From the NCBI RefSeq assembly GCF_014653575.1, contig NZ_BNAQ01000003.1, positions 458,694 to 522,693 on the forward strand: a DNA stretch of 64,000 nucleotides. Reading direction: 5' to 3'. Shown one piece after another: positions 18,769 through 26,582 of the stretch. The position numbers and the translations under genes were made by a program. This DNA is from Sphingomonas glacialis. GTDB taxonomy: Bacteria > Pseudomonadota > Alphaproteobacteria > Sphingomonadales > Sphingomonadaceae. The notes under the pieces were generated by a model. It was not told the DNA's origin. It searched no databases and saw nothing but the letters and a program-made list of their open reading frames with translations. Every line of letters starts with the position of its first letter. Within the stretch, counting starts at the first letter, position 1.

Positions 18769-19179
18769 CTAGACCAATCCCAGCGCCGACAATTTGGCGA
18801 GCAACGCAGTCGGCATGACATCGCCCGCGACCATCCCCGCGCCGAGATCGGCGGGTGCATCGCCTGGCTCGAGATAGCGCCAGCCCTGATGCGCGCGCTT
18901 CGGCCGGCCTTCGGTCAGCACCAGCGCCGGGTCGATATGGATCGCGACGCGTCCGCCCTCGGCCTCACCGAAGCCGAGGATCGGCGAGCGCGCGACGAGC
19001 GTATGCTTGATGATCCAGTAGAGCGAGCCGCCGGGCGTTCCGACGATCTCCTCGTGCCGTTTGGGCAGATAGCGCGTCGTCAGGAACACGGGCCCCTCGG
19101 CACCGCGCTGGCGCAGGCGTTCGTCGAGATGATCGAGACTGGTCGCGCCGAACGCGACCTTGGTGAGATGAAGCGGCAC
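18769..19179 (-). CDS. DUF1489-family protein
   Basis: A 136-residue cytoplasmic protein of unknown function. It matches the DUF1489 pattern, conserved in Alphaproteobacteria: LHLTKVAFGATSLDHLDERL at the start, then FLTTRYLPKRHEEI and GSLYWIIKHTLVARSPILGF. There is no signal peptide or membrane segment. Only 6 bases separate its stop from that of the convergent GIN gene. It lies downstream of the small membrane-protein gene and mgtE on the same strand. Confidence 0.85.
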   Translation of the reverse strand: MPLHLTKVAFGATSLDHLDERLRQRGAEGPVFLTTRYLPKRHEEIVGTPGGSLYWIIKHTLVARSPILGFGEAEGGRVAIHIDPALVLTEGRPKRAHQGWRYLEPGDAPADLGAGMVAGDVMPTALLAKLSALGLV

Positions 19180-19225
19180 CCGTCGCAGATGGGGCAGCGC
19201 GCGCTCTGCGCCAACCCCGAAAGGT

Positions 19226-19549
19226 TCAAATCTCGCGATCGGCGGCGTAATGGCTCACGACGAGCGCGACGAGCACCGACCCGGCGATCGCGACGGCGGT
19301 CTCGCTGAGCGAGTGCGCGTTCCACGCCCACACTTCGAGCCCGGCATAGCCCGGCATGTTGGCGCGTCGCCCGGCGCCGAATTGCTCGATCCATTGATAT
19401 TCGCGCTGTGTGATCTCGCGCATGATGCACACCGCCGACCCCGCAAAGCAGCCGAGCCAGAGCGCGCCGCGCGTCGGCACCGCGAGCCAGCGGCCCAGCG
19501 CCCAGCAGACGAGCTGAACCCCGATCGACACCGGCAGGTGGTTCCACAT
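19226..19549 (-). CDS. Small membrane protein of unknown function
   Basis: A 107-residue protein with about three hydrophobic segments (near residues 6-30, 30-45 and 85-105) and a polar middle part, EITQREYQWIEQFGAGRR. The ATG at 19549 is chosen because it lies 4 bases after the mgtE stop, as expected for an operon. The frame stays open upstream but the added residues overlap mgtE. The family was not recognised. Position suggests co-expression with the magnesium channel. Confidence 0.7.
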   Translation of the reverse strand: MWNHLPVSIGVQLVCWALGRWLAVPTRGALWLGCFAGSAVCIMREITQREYQWIEQFGAGRRANMPGYAGLEVWAWNAHSLSETAVAIAGSVLVALVVSHYAADREI

Positions 19550-19553
19550 GGGG

Positions 19554-20957
19554 CTAGCTGCCGAGCCCGAACAGCGTCGCAAGGCCGAGGAACGAGAAGA
19601 AGCCCATCACGTCGGTCATCATCGTCACGAACACCGCCGACGAGACGGCGGGATCGATATCGAGCCGGTCGAGCGTCACCGGGATCAGCACCCCCGAAAG
19701 GCCCGCGATCAGATTGTTGATCACCATCGCCATTGCAATGACGATCGCCAAATGCATGTTGCCGAAGATCAGGAACGTCCCGATCCCGATCAGCGTGCCG
19801 AGCATCGCGCCATTGGCGGCGGCGATGCGGAATTCGCGGTAGATCATCCGGCCGGTGTTCGAACTGGTCAGCTGGTTGGTGGCGAGCGCGCGGACCATCA
19901 CCGCGAGCGTCTGCGTGCCGGCATTGCCGCCCATCCCCGAAACGATCGGCATCAGCACCGCGAGCAGCGCGAAACGCCCGATCTCGCCCTGGAACAGCCC
20001 GACGACCGAAGCGGCGAGCATCGCGGTGCCGAGATTGACGACGAGCCAGGTGATTCGCGTCCGCACCGTGAGATGGATCGGCTCGTTGATGTCGCCGTCG
20101 CCCGCGCCCGACAGGCGGAGGATATCCTCGCCGGCTTCTTCGGAAATGATGTGGACGATGTCGTCGACGGTGATCATCCCGACCAGCCGCCCGACCGGAT
20201 CGACCACCGCGGCCGAGATCAGCGCGTATTTCTGGAAGCGCAGCGCGACTTCTTCCTGGTCCATGTCGACCGGGATCAAGGTCTGTTCGCGCTGCATCAC
20301 GTCGCCGATCGCAATCCCGCGCGGCGTGCGCAGGATCCATGACAGCGCGACGGTACCGACGGGCTTGTGCGCCGGATCGACGACGAAGATCTCCCAGAAG
20401 TCGGTGGTCAGCTCGTCATGCTGGCGCAGATAGTCGAGCACGTCGCCGACCGACCAATGCTCGGGCACCGCGATCAGCTCGCGCTGCATCAAGCGGCCGG
20501 CGGTCTCCTCGTCGTAGCTCAGCGCCTCTTCGATCGCGGCGCGATCGTCGGGGTCGAGCGCGCGGAGCACCTCGCGCTGGTCGGCGGGCTCCATGTCCTC
20601 GATGATCGCGACGGCGTCGTCGGTATCGAGCTCGGAGGCGATGTCGGCCACCTGCGTCGCCGACAGCGCGTCGATCAGATCCTCGCGGACATAATCGTTC
20701 ATCTCGGCGAAGACGTCGCCGTCGAGCAAGTCGGTGATCGCGGTCGCGAGCGCGGCACGGTCCTCGTGCGGTGTCAGCTCGAACAGATCGGCGATATCGG
20801 CGGGGTGGAGCGGCTCGACCAGCGCGCGCGCCGCCGCGGCGTCGCCCGACTCGACTGCATCGCGCACTGCGCTGACGAAGGCGGGCTTCAATCGGTCGTC
20901 TTCGTCGAGTTGGGCGGTATCGAGCTCGGGCTCGGTCAGGTCGGTCTCGCTCACCAT
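19554..20957 (-). CDS. mgtE: Magnesium transporter MgtE
   Basis: A 467-residue Mg2+ channel. The N-terminal MgtE domain covers about residues 35-140 (HPADIADLFELTPHEDRAAL), two CBS domains cover about residues 150-275, and five membrane helices make up the rest (the family signature PIVSGMGGNAGTQTLAVMVR is in the second helix pair). In the known structure the N and CBS domains sense cytosolic Mg2+ and close the pore. A strong AAGGAGG ribosome site precedes the ATG. No Mg2+ riboswitch is visible in the short leader. Confidence 0.95.
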   Translation of the reverse strand: MVSETDLTEPELDTAQLDEDDRLKPAFVSAVRDAVESGDAAAARALVEPLHPADIADLFELTPHEDRAALATAITDLLDGDVFAEMNDYVREDLIDALSATQVADIASELDTDDAVAIIEDMEPADQREVLRALDPDDRAAIEEALSYDEETAGRLMQRELIAVPEHWSVGDVLDYLRQHDELTTDFWEIFVVDPAHKPVGTVALSWILRTPRGIAIGDVMQREQTLIPVDMDQEEVALRFQKYALISAAVVDPVGRLVGMITVDDIVHIISEEAGEDILRLSGAGDGDINEPIHLTVRTRITWLVVNLGTAMLAASVVGLFQGEIGRFALLAVLMPIVSGMGGNAGTQTLAVMVRALATNQLTSSNTGRMIYREFRIAAANGAMLGTLIGIGTFLIFGNMHLAIVIAMAMVINNLIAGLSGVLIPVTLDRLDIDPAVSSAVFVTMMTDVMGFFSFLGLATLFGLGS

Positions 20958-21105
20958 GGACCTCCTTGGCCTGTAATTCTGGCGGTCTAGCGGCGTGCGG
21001 CAACAAAGCCAACGCCGCTTCGTTGGGCTGTGCGGCGGCGGGCGATTTGCCAGCCGTGCGCAGCCTAGCTAGGGCGGCGCATCCCCCATTTCCAGGAGTC
21101 CTCCG

Positions 21106-21567
21106 ATGGCCGATCTTCCCGAAACCCTCACGTTGACCCTCGATAGCGGCGGCGACGTCGTGATCAAGCTGCGCGGCGATCTCGCGCCGCAGCACGTTGC
21201 GCGGATCGCCGAGCTGGCCAATGCCGGCTTCTACGACGGCGTCGTGTTCCACCGCGTGATCCCCGGTTTCATGGCGCAGGGCGGCGATCCCACGGGCACC
21301 GGCATGCACGGCTCGAAGAACCACCCGAACCTGCCCGCCGAATTCTCGAAGGAGCCGCATGTCCGTGGCACCGCGTCGATGGCGCGTGCGCAGGACCCGA
21401 ACTCGGCGAACAGCCAGTTCTTCATCTGCTTCGACGATGCGCGCTTCCTCGACAACCAGTACACCGTCTGGGGTCAGGTCACGTCGGGCATGGAGCATGT
21501 CGACGCGCTGCCGAAGGGCGAGCCGCCGCGTAGCCCGGGCAAGATCCTGAAGGCGCACGCCGAGTAA
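21106..21567 (+). CDS. Cyclophilin-type peptidyl-prolyl isomerase
   Basis: A 153-residue cytoplasmic cyclophilin that catalyses proline cis-trans isomerisation. Core motifs are YDGVVFHRVIPGFMAQGGDP (contains the catalytic Arg), ASMARAQDPNSANSQFFICF and QYTVWGQVTSGMEHVD. There is no signal peptide, so it is PpiB-like rather than the periplasmic PpiA. It has an AGGAG ribosome site. It is followed at once by a long palindrome that begins the REP element at 21585. Confidence 0.93.
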   Translation: MADLPETLTLTLDSGGDVVIKLRGDLAPQHVARIAELANAGFYDGVVFHRVIPGFMAQGGDPTGTGMHGSKNHPNLPAEFSKEPHVRGTASMARAQDPNSANSQFFICFDDARFLDNQYTVWGQVTSGMEHVDALPKGEPPRSPGKILKAHAE

Positions 21568-21584
21568 CGAACGCACCAGCAAAG

Positions 21585-21730
21585 CCCTCTCCCGCCTTCG
21601 CGGGAGAGGGTTGGGTGAGGGCGTTCTTCTCAACGACGCCCGAAAAGAAGAAGACCCTCACCGACTACGACTAGCGCCGCGTGAAGAACGCGACCCAAGT
21701 CTGCGTAGCCTCTCCCGCTCGCGGGAGAGG
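21585..21730. repeat. Paired REP palindromes forming a large inverted repeat
   Basis: Hairpin 1 is CCCTCTCCCGC, loop CTTC, GCGGGAGAGGG (21585-21610). Hairpin 2 is CCTCTCCCGC, loop TC, GCGGGAGAGG (21709-21730). The inner flanks are also inverted: TGGGTGAGGGCGTTCTTC after the first and GAAGAACGCGACCCA before the second. The whole 146-base block therefore resembles a BIME or a small MITE. It fills the gap between the convergent cyclophilin and LysR genes and could act as a bidirectional terminator. Confidence 0.8.
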
Positions 21731-21744
21731 GCCTGCGTCACCTG

Positions 21745-22635
21745 TCAAACCCCCGGATCGGCGATCGTCGCGATCAGCCAGTCGTGGAACAGCCGCACCG
21801 GCTTCTGCGTCAGCGCGCGCGGGCGGCACGCGAACCAATAGCTGTACGGGCTCTCGACCGGGATATCGAACAGCCGCACGATTCGATCGTCGCGCGCTTC
21901 CTCGAAATGGCTGGCGTGCATGAAGGCGATGCCGAGCCCCTGCGCCGCCGCCTCGAGCATCAGCGCGCCCGAATCGAAATGGTCGATCGCGAGCGGCTCG
22001 AGATCGGTCAGCCCCGCCGCCGCACGCCACGCGCTGAACGTATCGGGCATGTCGCGGTGCACCAAAGCGGTCAGCCCGGCGAGCTGGTCGGGGCTGGTGA
22101 TCGGGTTCTGCCCTTCGATCAGCGCACGCGCACCGATCACATAGACCTGGTTGCGATCGAGCCGCTTGGCATAGAGCGCCGGGTCGATGTCGCGCGCTAG
22201 CGCGATGACCGCATCGAGACCTTCGCCGAGCCGCGAGAGCAGGTGCGCCGCGGTGTCGATGTCGAGGTGGAGTTCGGGATGCTGCGTGCGCAGCTCGCCG
22301 AGCCGCGGGAACAGCTTCTGCGACGCCCAAAGCGGGAGCAGCCCGAGTCGCAGCCGCAACACGTCGGTATTGCTCGTCATCACTTCGACCGCGTCCGACA
22401 ATTGGTCGAGCGCGGGCGCGATCTGTTGCAGCAGCCGGTCGCCATCGGCGTTGAGCACGACCGCCTGGTGGCGGCGCTCGAACAGCGGGCGGCCGATAAA
22501 GCGCTCGAGCGCCTGGATCCGCCGACTGAGCGCGGGCGGCGACAAGGCAAGCTCCTGCGACGCCGCCTTGATCGAACCGGTGCGGGCGACCTGCACGAAC
22601 GCTTCGATCGCGGTAAGGGGCGGCAGTCTGCGCAT
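21745..22635 (-). CDS. LysR-family transcriptional regulator
   Basis: A 296-residue regulator with an N-terminal winged helix at about residues 5-64 (TAIEAFVQVARTGSIKAASQ, then LSPPALSRRIQALERFIGRP) and a periplasmic-binding-like effector domain. Similarity is to the GcvA-like branch by the start pattern LPPLTAIEAF; this is recognition only. It is divergent from the small RNA and cdc48 region, where LysR regulators often bind. The inducer and target are unknown. Confidence 0.88.
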   Translation of the reverse strand: MRRLPPLTAIEAFVQVARTGSIKAASQELALSPPALSRRIQALERFIGRPLFERRHQAVVLNADGDRLLQQIAPALDQLSDAVEVMTSNTDVLRLRLGLLPLWASQKLFPRLGELRTQHPELHLDIDTAAHLLSRLGEGLDAVIALARDIDPALYAKRLDRNQVYVIGARALIEGQNPITSPDQLAGLTALVHRDMPDTFSAWRAAAGLTDLEPLAIDHFDSGALMLEAAAQGLGIAFMHASHFEEARDDRIVRLFDIPVESPYSYWFACRPRALTQKPVRLFHDWLIATIADPGV

Positions 22636-22796
22636 CGTCGGCTCGTTCCTCCGTGACCTATGACATCGCTATCTTGTGCGACGCACCAAGATACAGTTCG
22701 CTCTAACCCCACCATTCCCCGTGGCGGGGAAGATTGCAACGATTGCAGAAACGACAATCGCAATCAGTTCTTTCGCACTTGCAACATAATCGGTCG

Positions 22797-22877
22797 TGCT
22801 GCATTTAGACGGTGCCTTTCAGGCATCCTCTCCTAAAACTTTCAAGGCCGATCCCTCCGGGGGTCGGCCCTTTTTTT
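22797..22877 (+). ncRNA. Probable trans-acting small RNA, mmgR/SuhB-like
   Basis: An orphan intrinsic terminator lies in a 332-base gap, about 90 bases before the cdc48 start and not behind any plus-strand gene, so a short transcript must end there. A -10-like CATAAT (22785-22790) predicts a start near 22797. The RNA would have a first hairpin (GGTGCC, loop, GGCATC, 22811-22826), an unpaired TCTCCTAAAACTTTCAA with an anti-Shine-Dalgarno CTCCT, and a terminator hairpin. The size of about 80 nt and the two-hairpin layout resemble the alphaproteobacterial Hfq-binding mmgR/SuhB family. The -35 is not obvious. The rest of the gap (22636-22784) holds no gene, only a CCCCG/CGGGG hairpin near 22715-22727. 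Confidence 0.65.
22846..22877 (+). terminator. Orphan intrinsic terminator (3' end of the small RNA)
   Basis: GGCCGA pairs with TCGGCC, with an inner CCC/GGG extension across a single unpaired T, and is followed by TTTTTTT (22871-22877). No plus-strand protein gene lies upstream; the nearest is more than 1.2 kb away behind a REP element. Confidence 0.9.
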
Positions 22878-22967
22878 GTCCAGCGCACGCCGCAGTGTCG
22901 CTCTCGTATTCGCGGAACCGCATGCCTATCTCGCGCGCTCACCGGGTTTACGCGAGGAACAGATAGC

Positions 22968-25244
22968 ATGGCGGACGTCGAGACGCCGATTCGGAAATTG
23001 CAGGTCGCCAATGCGCGGCCCGAGGATAGCGGGCGCGGGCTCGCGCATGTGCCGCGCGCGATGCTCGCCGCGCTCGGGCTGGGCGAGGGCGATGTCATCG
23101 AGATCGTCGGCAAATCGTCGACGCCGGCGCGCGCGGTCGCGCCCTATGCCGAGGACGAAGGGCTCGACATCATCCGCATCGATGGCTTGCAGCGCGCCAA
23201 TGCGGGCGTCGGCTCGGGCGATTTCGTCGAGATCCGTGCGGTCGAATCGAAGGCGGCGACGCGCGTGATCTTTGCGCCGGCGCAGCAGAATTTGCGGCTG
23301 CAGGGCTCGTCGAACGCGCTCAAGCGCACCTTTTTCGGCCGCCCGCTGACGCAGGGCGACGTCGTCGCGACCGCCGGCCAGCAGCGCGTCGACAATATGC
23401 CGCCGGGTGTCCAGAACATGCTGCGCGCGCCGGCCTACGCGTTGCAGGAGATCCGCCTCGCGGTGATCTCGACCGTGCCGAAGGGCGTGGTGCATGTCGA
23501 CGAGACGACCGAGATCGAGCTGCGCCCCGAATATGAGGAGCCCAAGGAAGCACGCCGCGCCGACGTCACCTATGACGATATCGGCGGGATGGGCCCGACG
23601 ATCGACCAGCTGCGCGAGATGGTCGAGCTGCCGCTGCGTTACCCCGAGCTGTTCCAGCGGCTGGGCGTCGATCCGCCCAAGGGCGTGTTGCTGCACGGGC
23701 CGCCCGGCACCGGCAAGACGCGGCTCGCGCGCGCCGTCGCCAACGAATCGGCGGCCGAGTTTTTCCTGATCAACGGGCCCGAGATCATGGGCTCGGCCTA
23801 TGGCGAATCGGAAAGCAAGCTGCGCCAGGTGTTCGAGGAAGCCGCCAAGGCCGCACCCTCGATCGTCTTCATCGACGAGATCGATTCGATCGCGCCCAAG
23901 CGCGGGCAAGTGTCGGGCGAGGCCGAGAAGCGCCTCGTCGCGCAGCTGCTGACGCTGATGGACGGGCTGGAAGCGCGCGCCAATGTCGTGGTGATCGCCG
24001 CGACCAATCGCCCCGAGGCGATCGACGAGGCGCTGCGTCGGCCGGGCCGGTTCGATCGCGAGATCGTCGTCGGCGTTCCCGACGAGCGTGGGCGCCGCGA
24101 GATTCTCGGGATCCACACGCGCGGCATGCCGCTCGGCGACCGGGTCGATCTCGATGAGCTGTCGCGCACGACCTACGGGTTCGTCGGGGCCGATCTCGCC
24201 GCGCTCGCGCGCGAGGCGGCGATCGAGGCGGTGCGCAAGCTGATGCCGCGGCTCAACCTCTCGGAAGGGACGATCCCGCCCGAGATCCTCGACACGCTGG
24301 CCGTGACTCGCGAAGATTTCGTCGATGCGTTGAAGCGCGTCCAGCCGAGCGCGATGCGCGAAGTGATGGTCGAGGCGCCGCGCGTCCGCTGGGACGATGT
24401 CGGCGGGCTCGACGATGCGCAGATGCGGTTGAAGGAGGGCGTCGAGCTCCCGTTGAAGGACCCCGATGCGTTCCGCCGGCTCGGCATCCGTCCGGCCAAG
24501 GGCTTCCTGCTTTATGGCCCGCCCGGCACCGGCAAGACCTTGTTGGCGAAGGCGGTCGCGCGCGAGGCGCAGGCGAACTTCATCGCGACCAAGTCGAGCG
24601 ACCTGCTCAGCAAATGGTATGGCGAGAGCGAGCAGCAGATCGCCAAGCTGTTCGCGCGTGCCCGCCAGGTCGCGCCATGCGTGATCTTCATCGACGAGCT
24701 CGATTCACTGGTGCCGACGCGCGGCAGCGGGATGGGCGAGCCGCAGGTCACCGAGCGCGTGGTCAACACGATCCTCGCCGAGATGGACGGGCTCGAGGAG
24801 CTGCAGTCGGTCGTCGTGATCGGCGCGACCAATCGGCCGAACCTGATCGACCCGGCGCTGCTGCGCCCGGGCCGGTTCGACGAGCTGATCTATGTCGGCG
24901 TGCCGAGCCGCGACGGGCGCGCGCGGATCCTCGCGATCCAGACCGCCAAGATGCCGATCGCCGAGGATGTCGATCTCGACGTGCTGGCGGGCCGGACCGA
25001 TCGCTTCACCGGTGCCGATCTCGAGGATCTGGTGCGGCGTGCGGGGCTCACCGCGCTGCGCGAATCGCTCGAGGTTCGCGAAGTGACGATGGCGCATTTC
25101 GAGACTGCACTCGGCGATTCGCGCGCCTCGGTCACGCCCGAGCTCGAGCGTGAGTATGAGACGATGAAAGCGCGGTTGAAGCAGGACGCGACCTCGCTCC
25201 AGCCGATCGGCTTCGCGTTTCCGCCGCGCGCGAAGGAAGGCTGA
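22968..25244 (+). CDS. CDC48/p97-family tandem AAA+ ATPase
   Basis: A 758-residue protein with the full p97/VAT layout: an N-domain (about residues 1-190, with double-psi barrel features such as GEGDVIEIVGKSSTPARAV) and two AAA modules. D1 has GPPGTGKT near residue 244 and IVFIDEIDS near residue 300; D2 has GPPGTGKT near residue 517 and VIFIDELDS near residue 571, with GESE and SRH-type Arg residues in both. Archaeal and eukaryotic homologues unfold protein substrates for degradation. The ATG at 22968 follows GAGGAA. The product probably forms a hexamer; substrates are unknown. Confidence 0.93.
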   Translation: MADVETPIRKLQVANARPEDSGRGLAHVPRAMLAALGLGEGDVIEIVGKSSTPARAVAPYAEDEGLDIIRIDGLQRANAGVGSGDFVEIRAVESKAATRVIFAPAQQNLRLQGSSNALKRTFFGRPLTQGDVVATAGQQRVDNMPPGVQNMLRAPAYALQEIRLAVISTVPKGVVHVDETTEIELRPEYEEPKEARRADVTYDDIGGMGPTIDQLREMVELPLRYPELFQRLGVDPPKGVLLHGPPGTGKTRLARAVANESAAEFFLINGPEIMGSAYGESESKLRQVFEEAAKAAPSIVFIDEIDSIAPKRGQVSGEAEKRLVAQLLTLMDGLEARANVVVIAATNRPEAIDEALRRPGRFDREIVVGVPDERGRREILGIHTRGMPLGDRVDLDELSRTTYGFVGADLAALAREAAIEAVRKLMPRLNLSEGTIPPEILDTLAVTREDFVDALKRVQPSAMREVMVEAPRVRWDDVGGLDDAQMRLKEGVELPLKDPDAFRRLGIRPAKGFLLYGPPGTGKTLLAKAVAREAQANFIATKSSDLLSKWYGESEQQIAKLFARARQVAPCVIFIDELDSLVPTRGSGMGEPQVTERVVNTILAEMDGLEELQSVVVIGATNRPNLIDPALLRPGRFDELIYVGVPSRDGRARILAIQTAKMPIAEDVDLDVLAGRTDRFTGADLEDLVRRAGLTALRESLEVREVTMAHFETALGDSRASVTPELEREYETMKARLKQDATSLQPIGFAFPPRAKEG

Positions 25245-25250
25245 CCTGCC

Positions 25251-25277
25251 TCCCCCCTCCCTTCGAGGGAGGGGGGA
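25251..25277. terminator. Bidirectional hairpin between cdc48 and MFS genes
   Basis: TCCCCCCTCCCT, loop TCG, AGGGAGGGGGGA makes an 11-12-bp GC-rich stem in the 36-base gap between two convergent genes. There is no T-tract. It resembles the CCTCCC-type REP palindromes in the window and could stop transcription from both sides. Confidence 0.65.
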
Positions 25278-25280
25278 AGG

Positions 25281-26582
25281 TTAGCGCGCCTCGCGCAACT
25301 TCGCCCAGGCATAGCCGAACAACGCCATCATCGCCGCGCCCGCGACGAGATACGGCAGCGAATGCTGGAGCTCGTAAAGCCCCACCCCGATCGACGGGCC
25401 GAGCACGAACGCCGCGCCGTTGACCGAAGTGACCTTCCCCGCGACCGCGCCCTGCGCGGCATGATCGACCGCGAGCGACGCGCCGGCGGTGAACGCGGGG
25501 CGGGTAAAGCCGAAGCCGACGCTCGCCAGCGCATAGGCGCAGGCGATCGTATAGAGCGAGGTCGCGACCCCGGTCAGCGCGCACCCCAGCGCCGCGATCA
25601 CCAACCCAGCCAGCATCATCCGCCGCGGGCGCAGATTGAGGTTGGGGATGATCCCCCATTGCACGAGCAACGCCGCGCCCGCGCCGATCATCAGCACGAT
25701 CCCGGTCGGTTGCAGCGCTTGCGCCGGGGCGAGGTGCAGGCGGTCGATCACGAGAAAGCCGATCGCTTGCCCGGTCATCGCCTGGCCGTGGCCCGAAACG
25801 AGGCCGGCGATCATCCAGCCGCGGATCCGCGGATCGGCATAGCCGACCGGTTCGCTGTGCGGTTCGGTCGCGGCGGTAATGCTCGCGCCCGAACTTTGTC
25901 CGCCGATCGAGGGGTAGGCGTTGGCGGCGCCGTGGAAAGCACCCGGGTCGTCGCTCTGCGTCGGGCGATCGTCGGCGAGCATGCGGTGCACCGCAAACGA
26001 CACGCCGAGCCCGAACAGCGCGAACAGGAAGGCGGGGCCGGCGAGCCCGATCTCGACCCCGCCGAGCGATCCGAGCACGAGGAACGGCGCGAGCGTCGGC
26101 CCGAGGATCGTGCCGAGCCCGAATGCCGAGCCGAGCAGCGTCAGCGCCTTGGTGCGCTCGGCGCGCGTCGTGTTGCCCGCGACGAGCGCTTGCACCGCGG
26201 GCGGCGCCGCCGACCCGAACGTGCCGTAGATCAGCCGCCCCGCGATGAAGCACAGGAACGCCGCGGTCCCGCTGATCCAGCCGTTGATCCCGGCCGCGAG
26301 GAACACGCCGCACGTCACCAGCGACACCGAGAAGCCGCCCATGCCGAGCAAGATCATCGCGCGTCGCCCGTGGACGTCGGAGCGCTTCGCCCAGAACGGC
26401 GCGGCAATCACCCACAGCAGCGCCGAGACCGAAAAGGCCGCGGCGACCGCGCTGTCGGGGACTTTCAACGATCGGCCAAGCGCCGGGAGCACCGACTGCA
26501 TCGCGGTATTGCCCGCAGCGATCGTCAGCATCACGGTGAACAGCAGGGCGAAGTCGCGATCGATCCGCGCGGCCGACTTCAC
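25281..26582 (-). CDS. MFS transporter, drug/H+ antiporter type
   Basis: A 433-residue inner-membrane protein with about 12 hydrophobic segments. The loop 2-3 motif reads AKRSDVHGRRAMILLGMGGF, the motif-A form of TetA-like and DHA1 efflux proteins. The middle loop (about residues 205-240) is polar. It overlaps the phospholipase D gene start by 4 bases at its own start (26579-26582), so the two are translationally coupled, with the phospholipase gene upstream. The substrate is unknown. Confidence 0.85.
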   Translation of the reverse strand: MKSAARIDRDFALLFTVMLTIAAGNTAMQSVLPALGRSLKVPDSAVAAAFSVSALLWVIAAPFWAKRSDVHGRRAMILLGMGGFSVSLVTCGVFLAAGINGWISGTAAFLCFIAGRLIYGTFGSAAPPAVQALVAGNTTRAERTKALTLLGSAFGLGTILGPTLAPFLVLGSLGGVEIGLAGPAFLFALFGLGVSFAVHRMLADDRPTQSDDPGAFHGAANAYPSIGGQSSGASITAATEPHSEPVGYADPRIRGWMIAGLVSGHGQAMTGQAIGFLVIDRLHLAPAQALQPTGIVLMIGAGAALLVQWGIIPNLNLRPRRMMLAGLVIAALGCALTGVATSLYTIACAYALASVGFGFTRPAFTAGASLAVDHAAQGAVAGKVTSVNGAAFVLGPSIGVGLYELQHSLPYLVAGAAMMALFGYAWAKLREAR

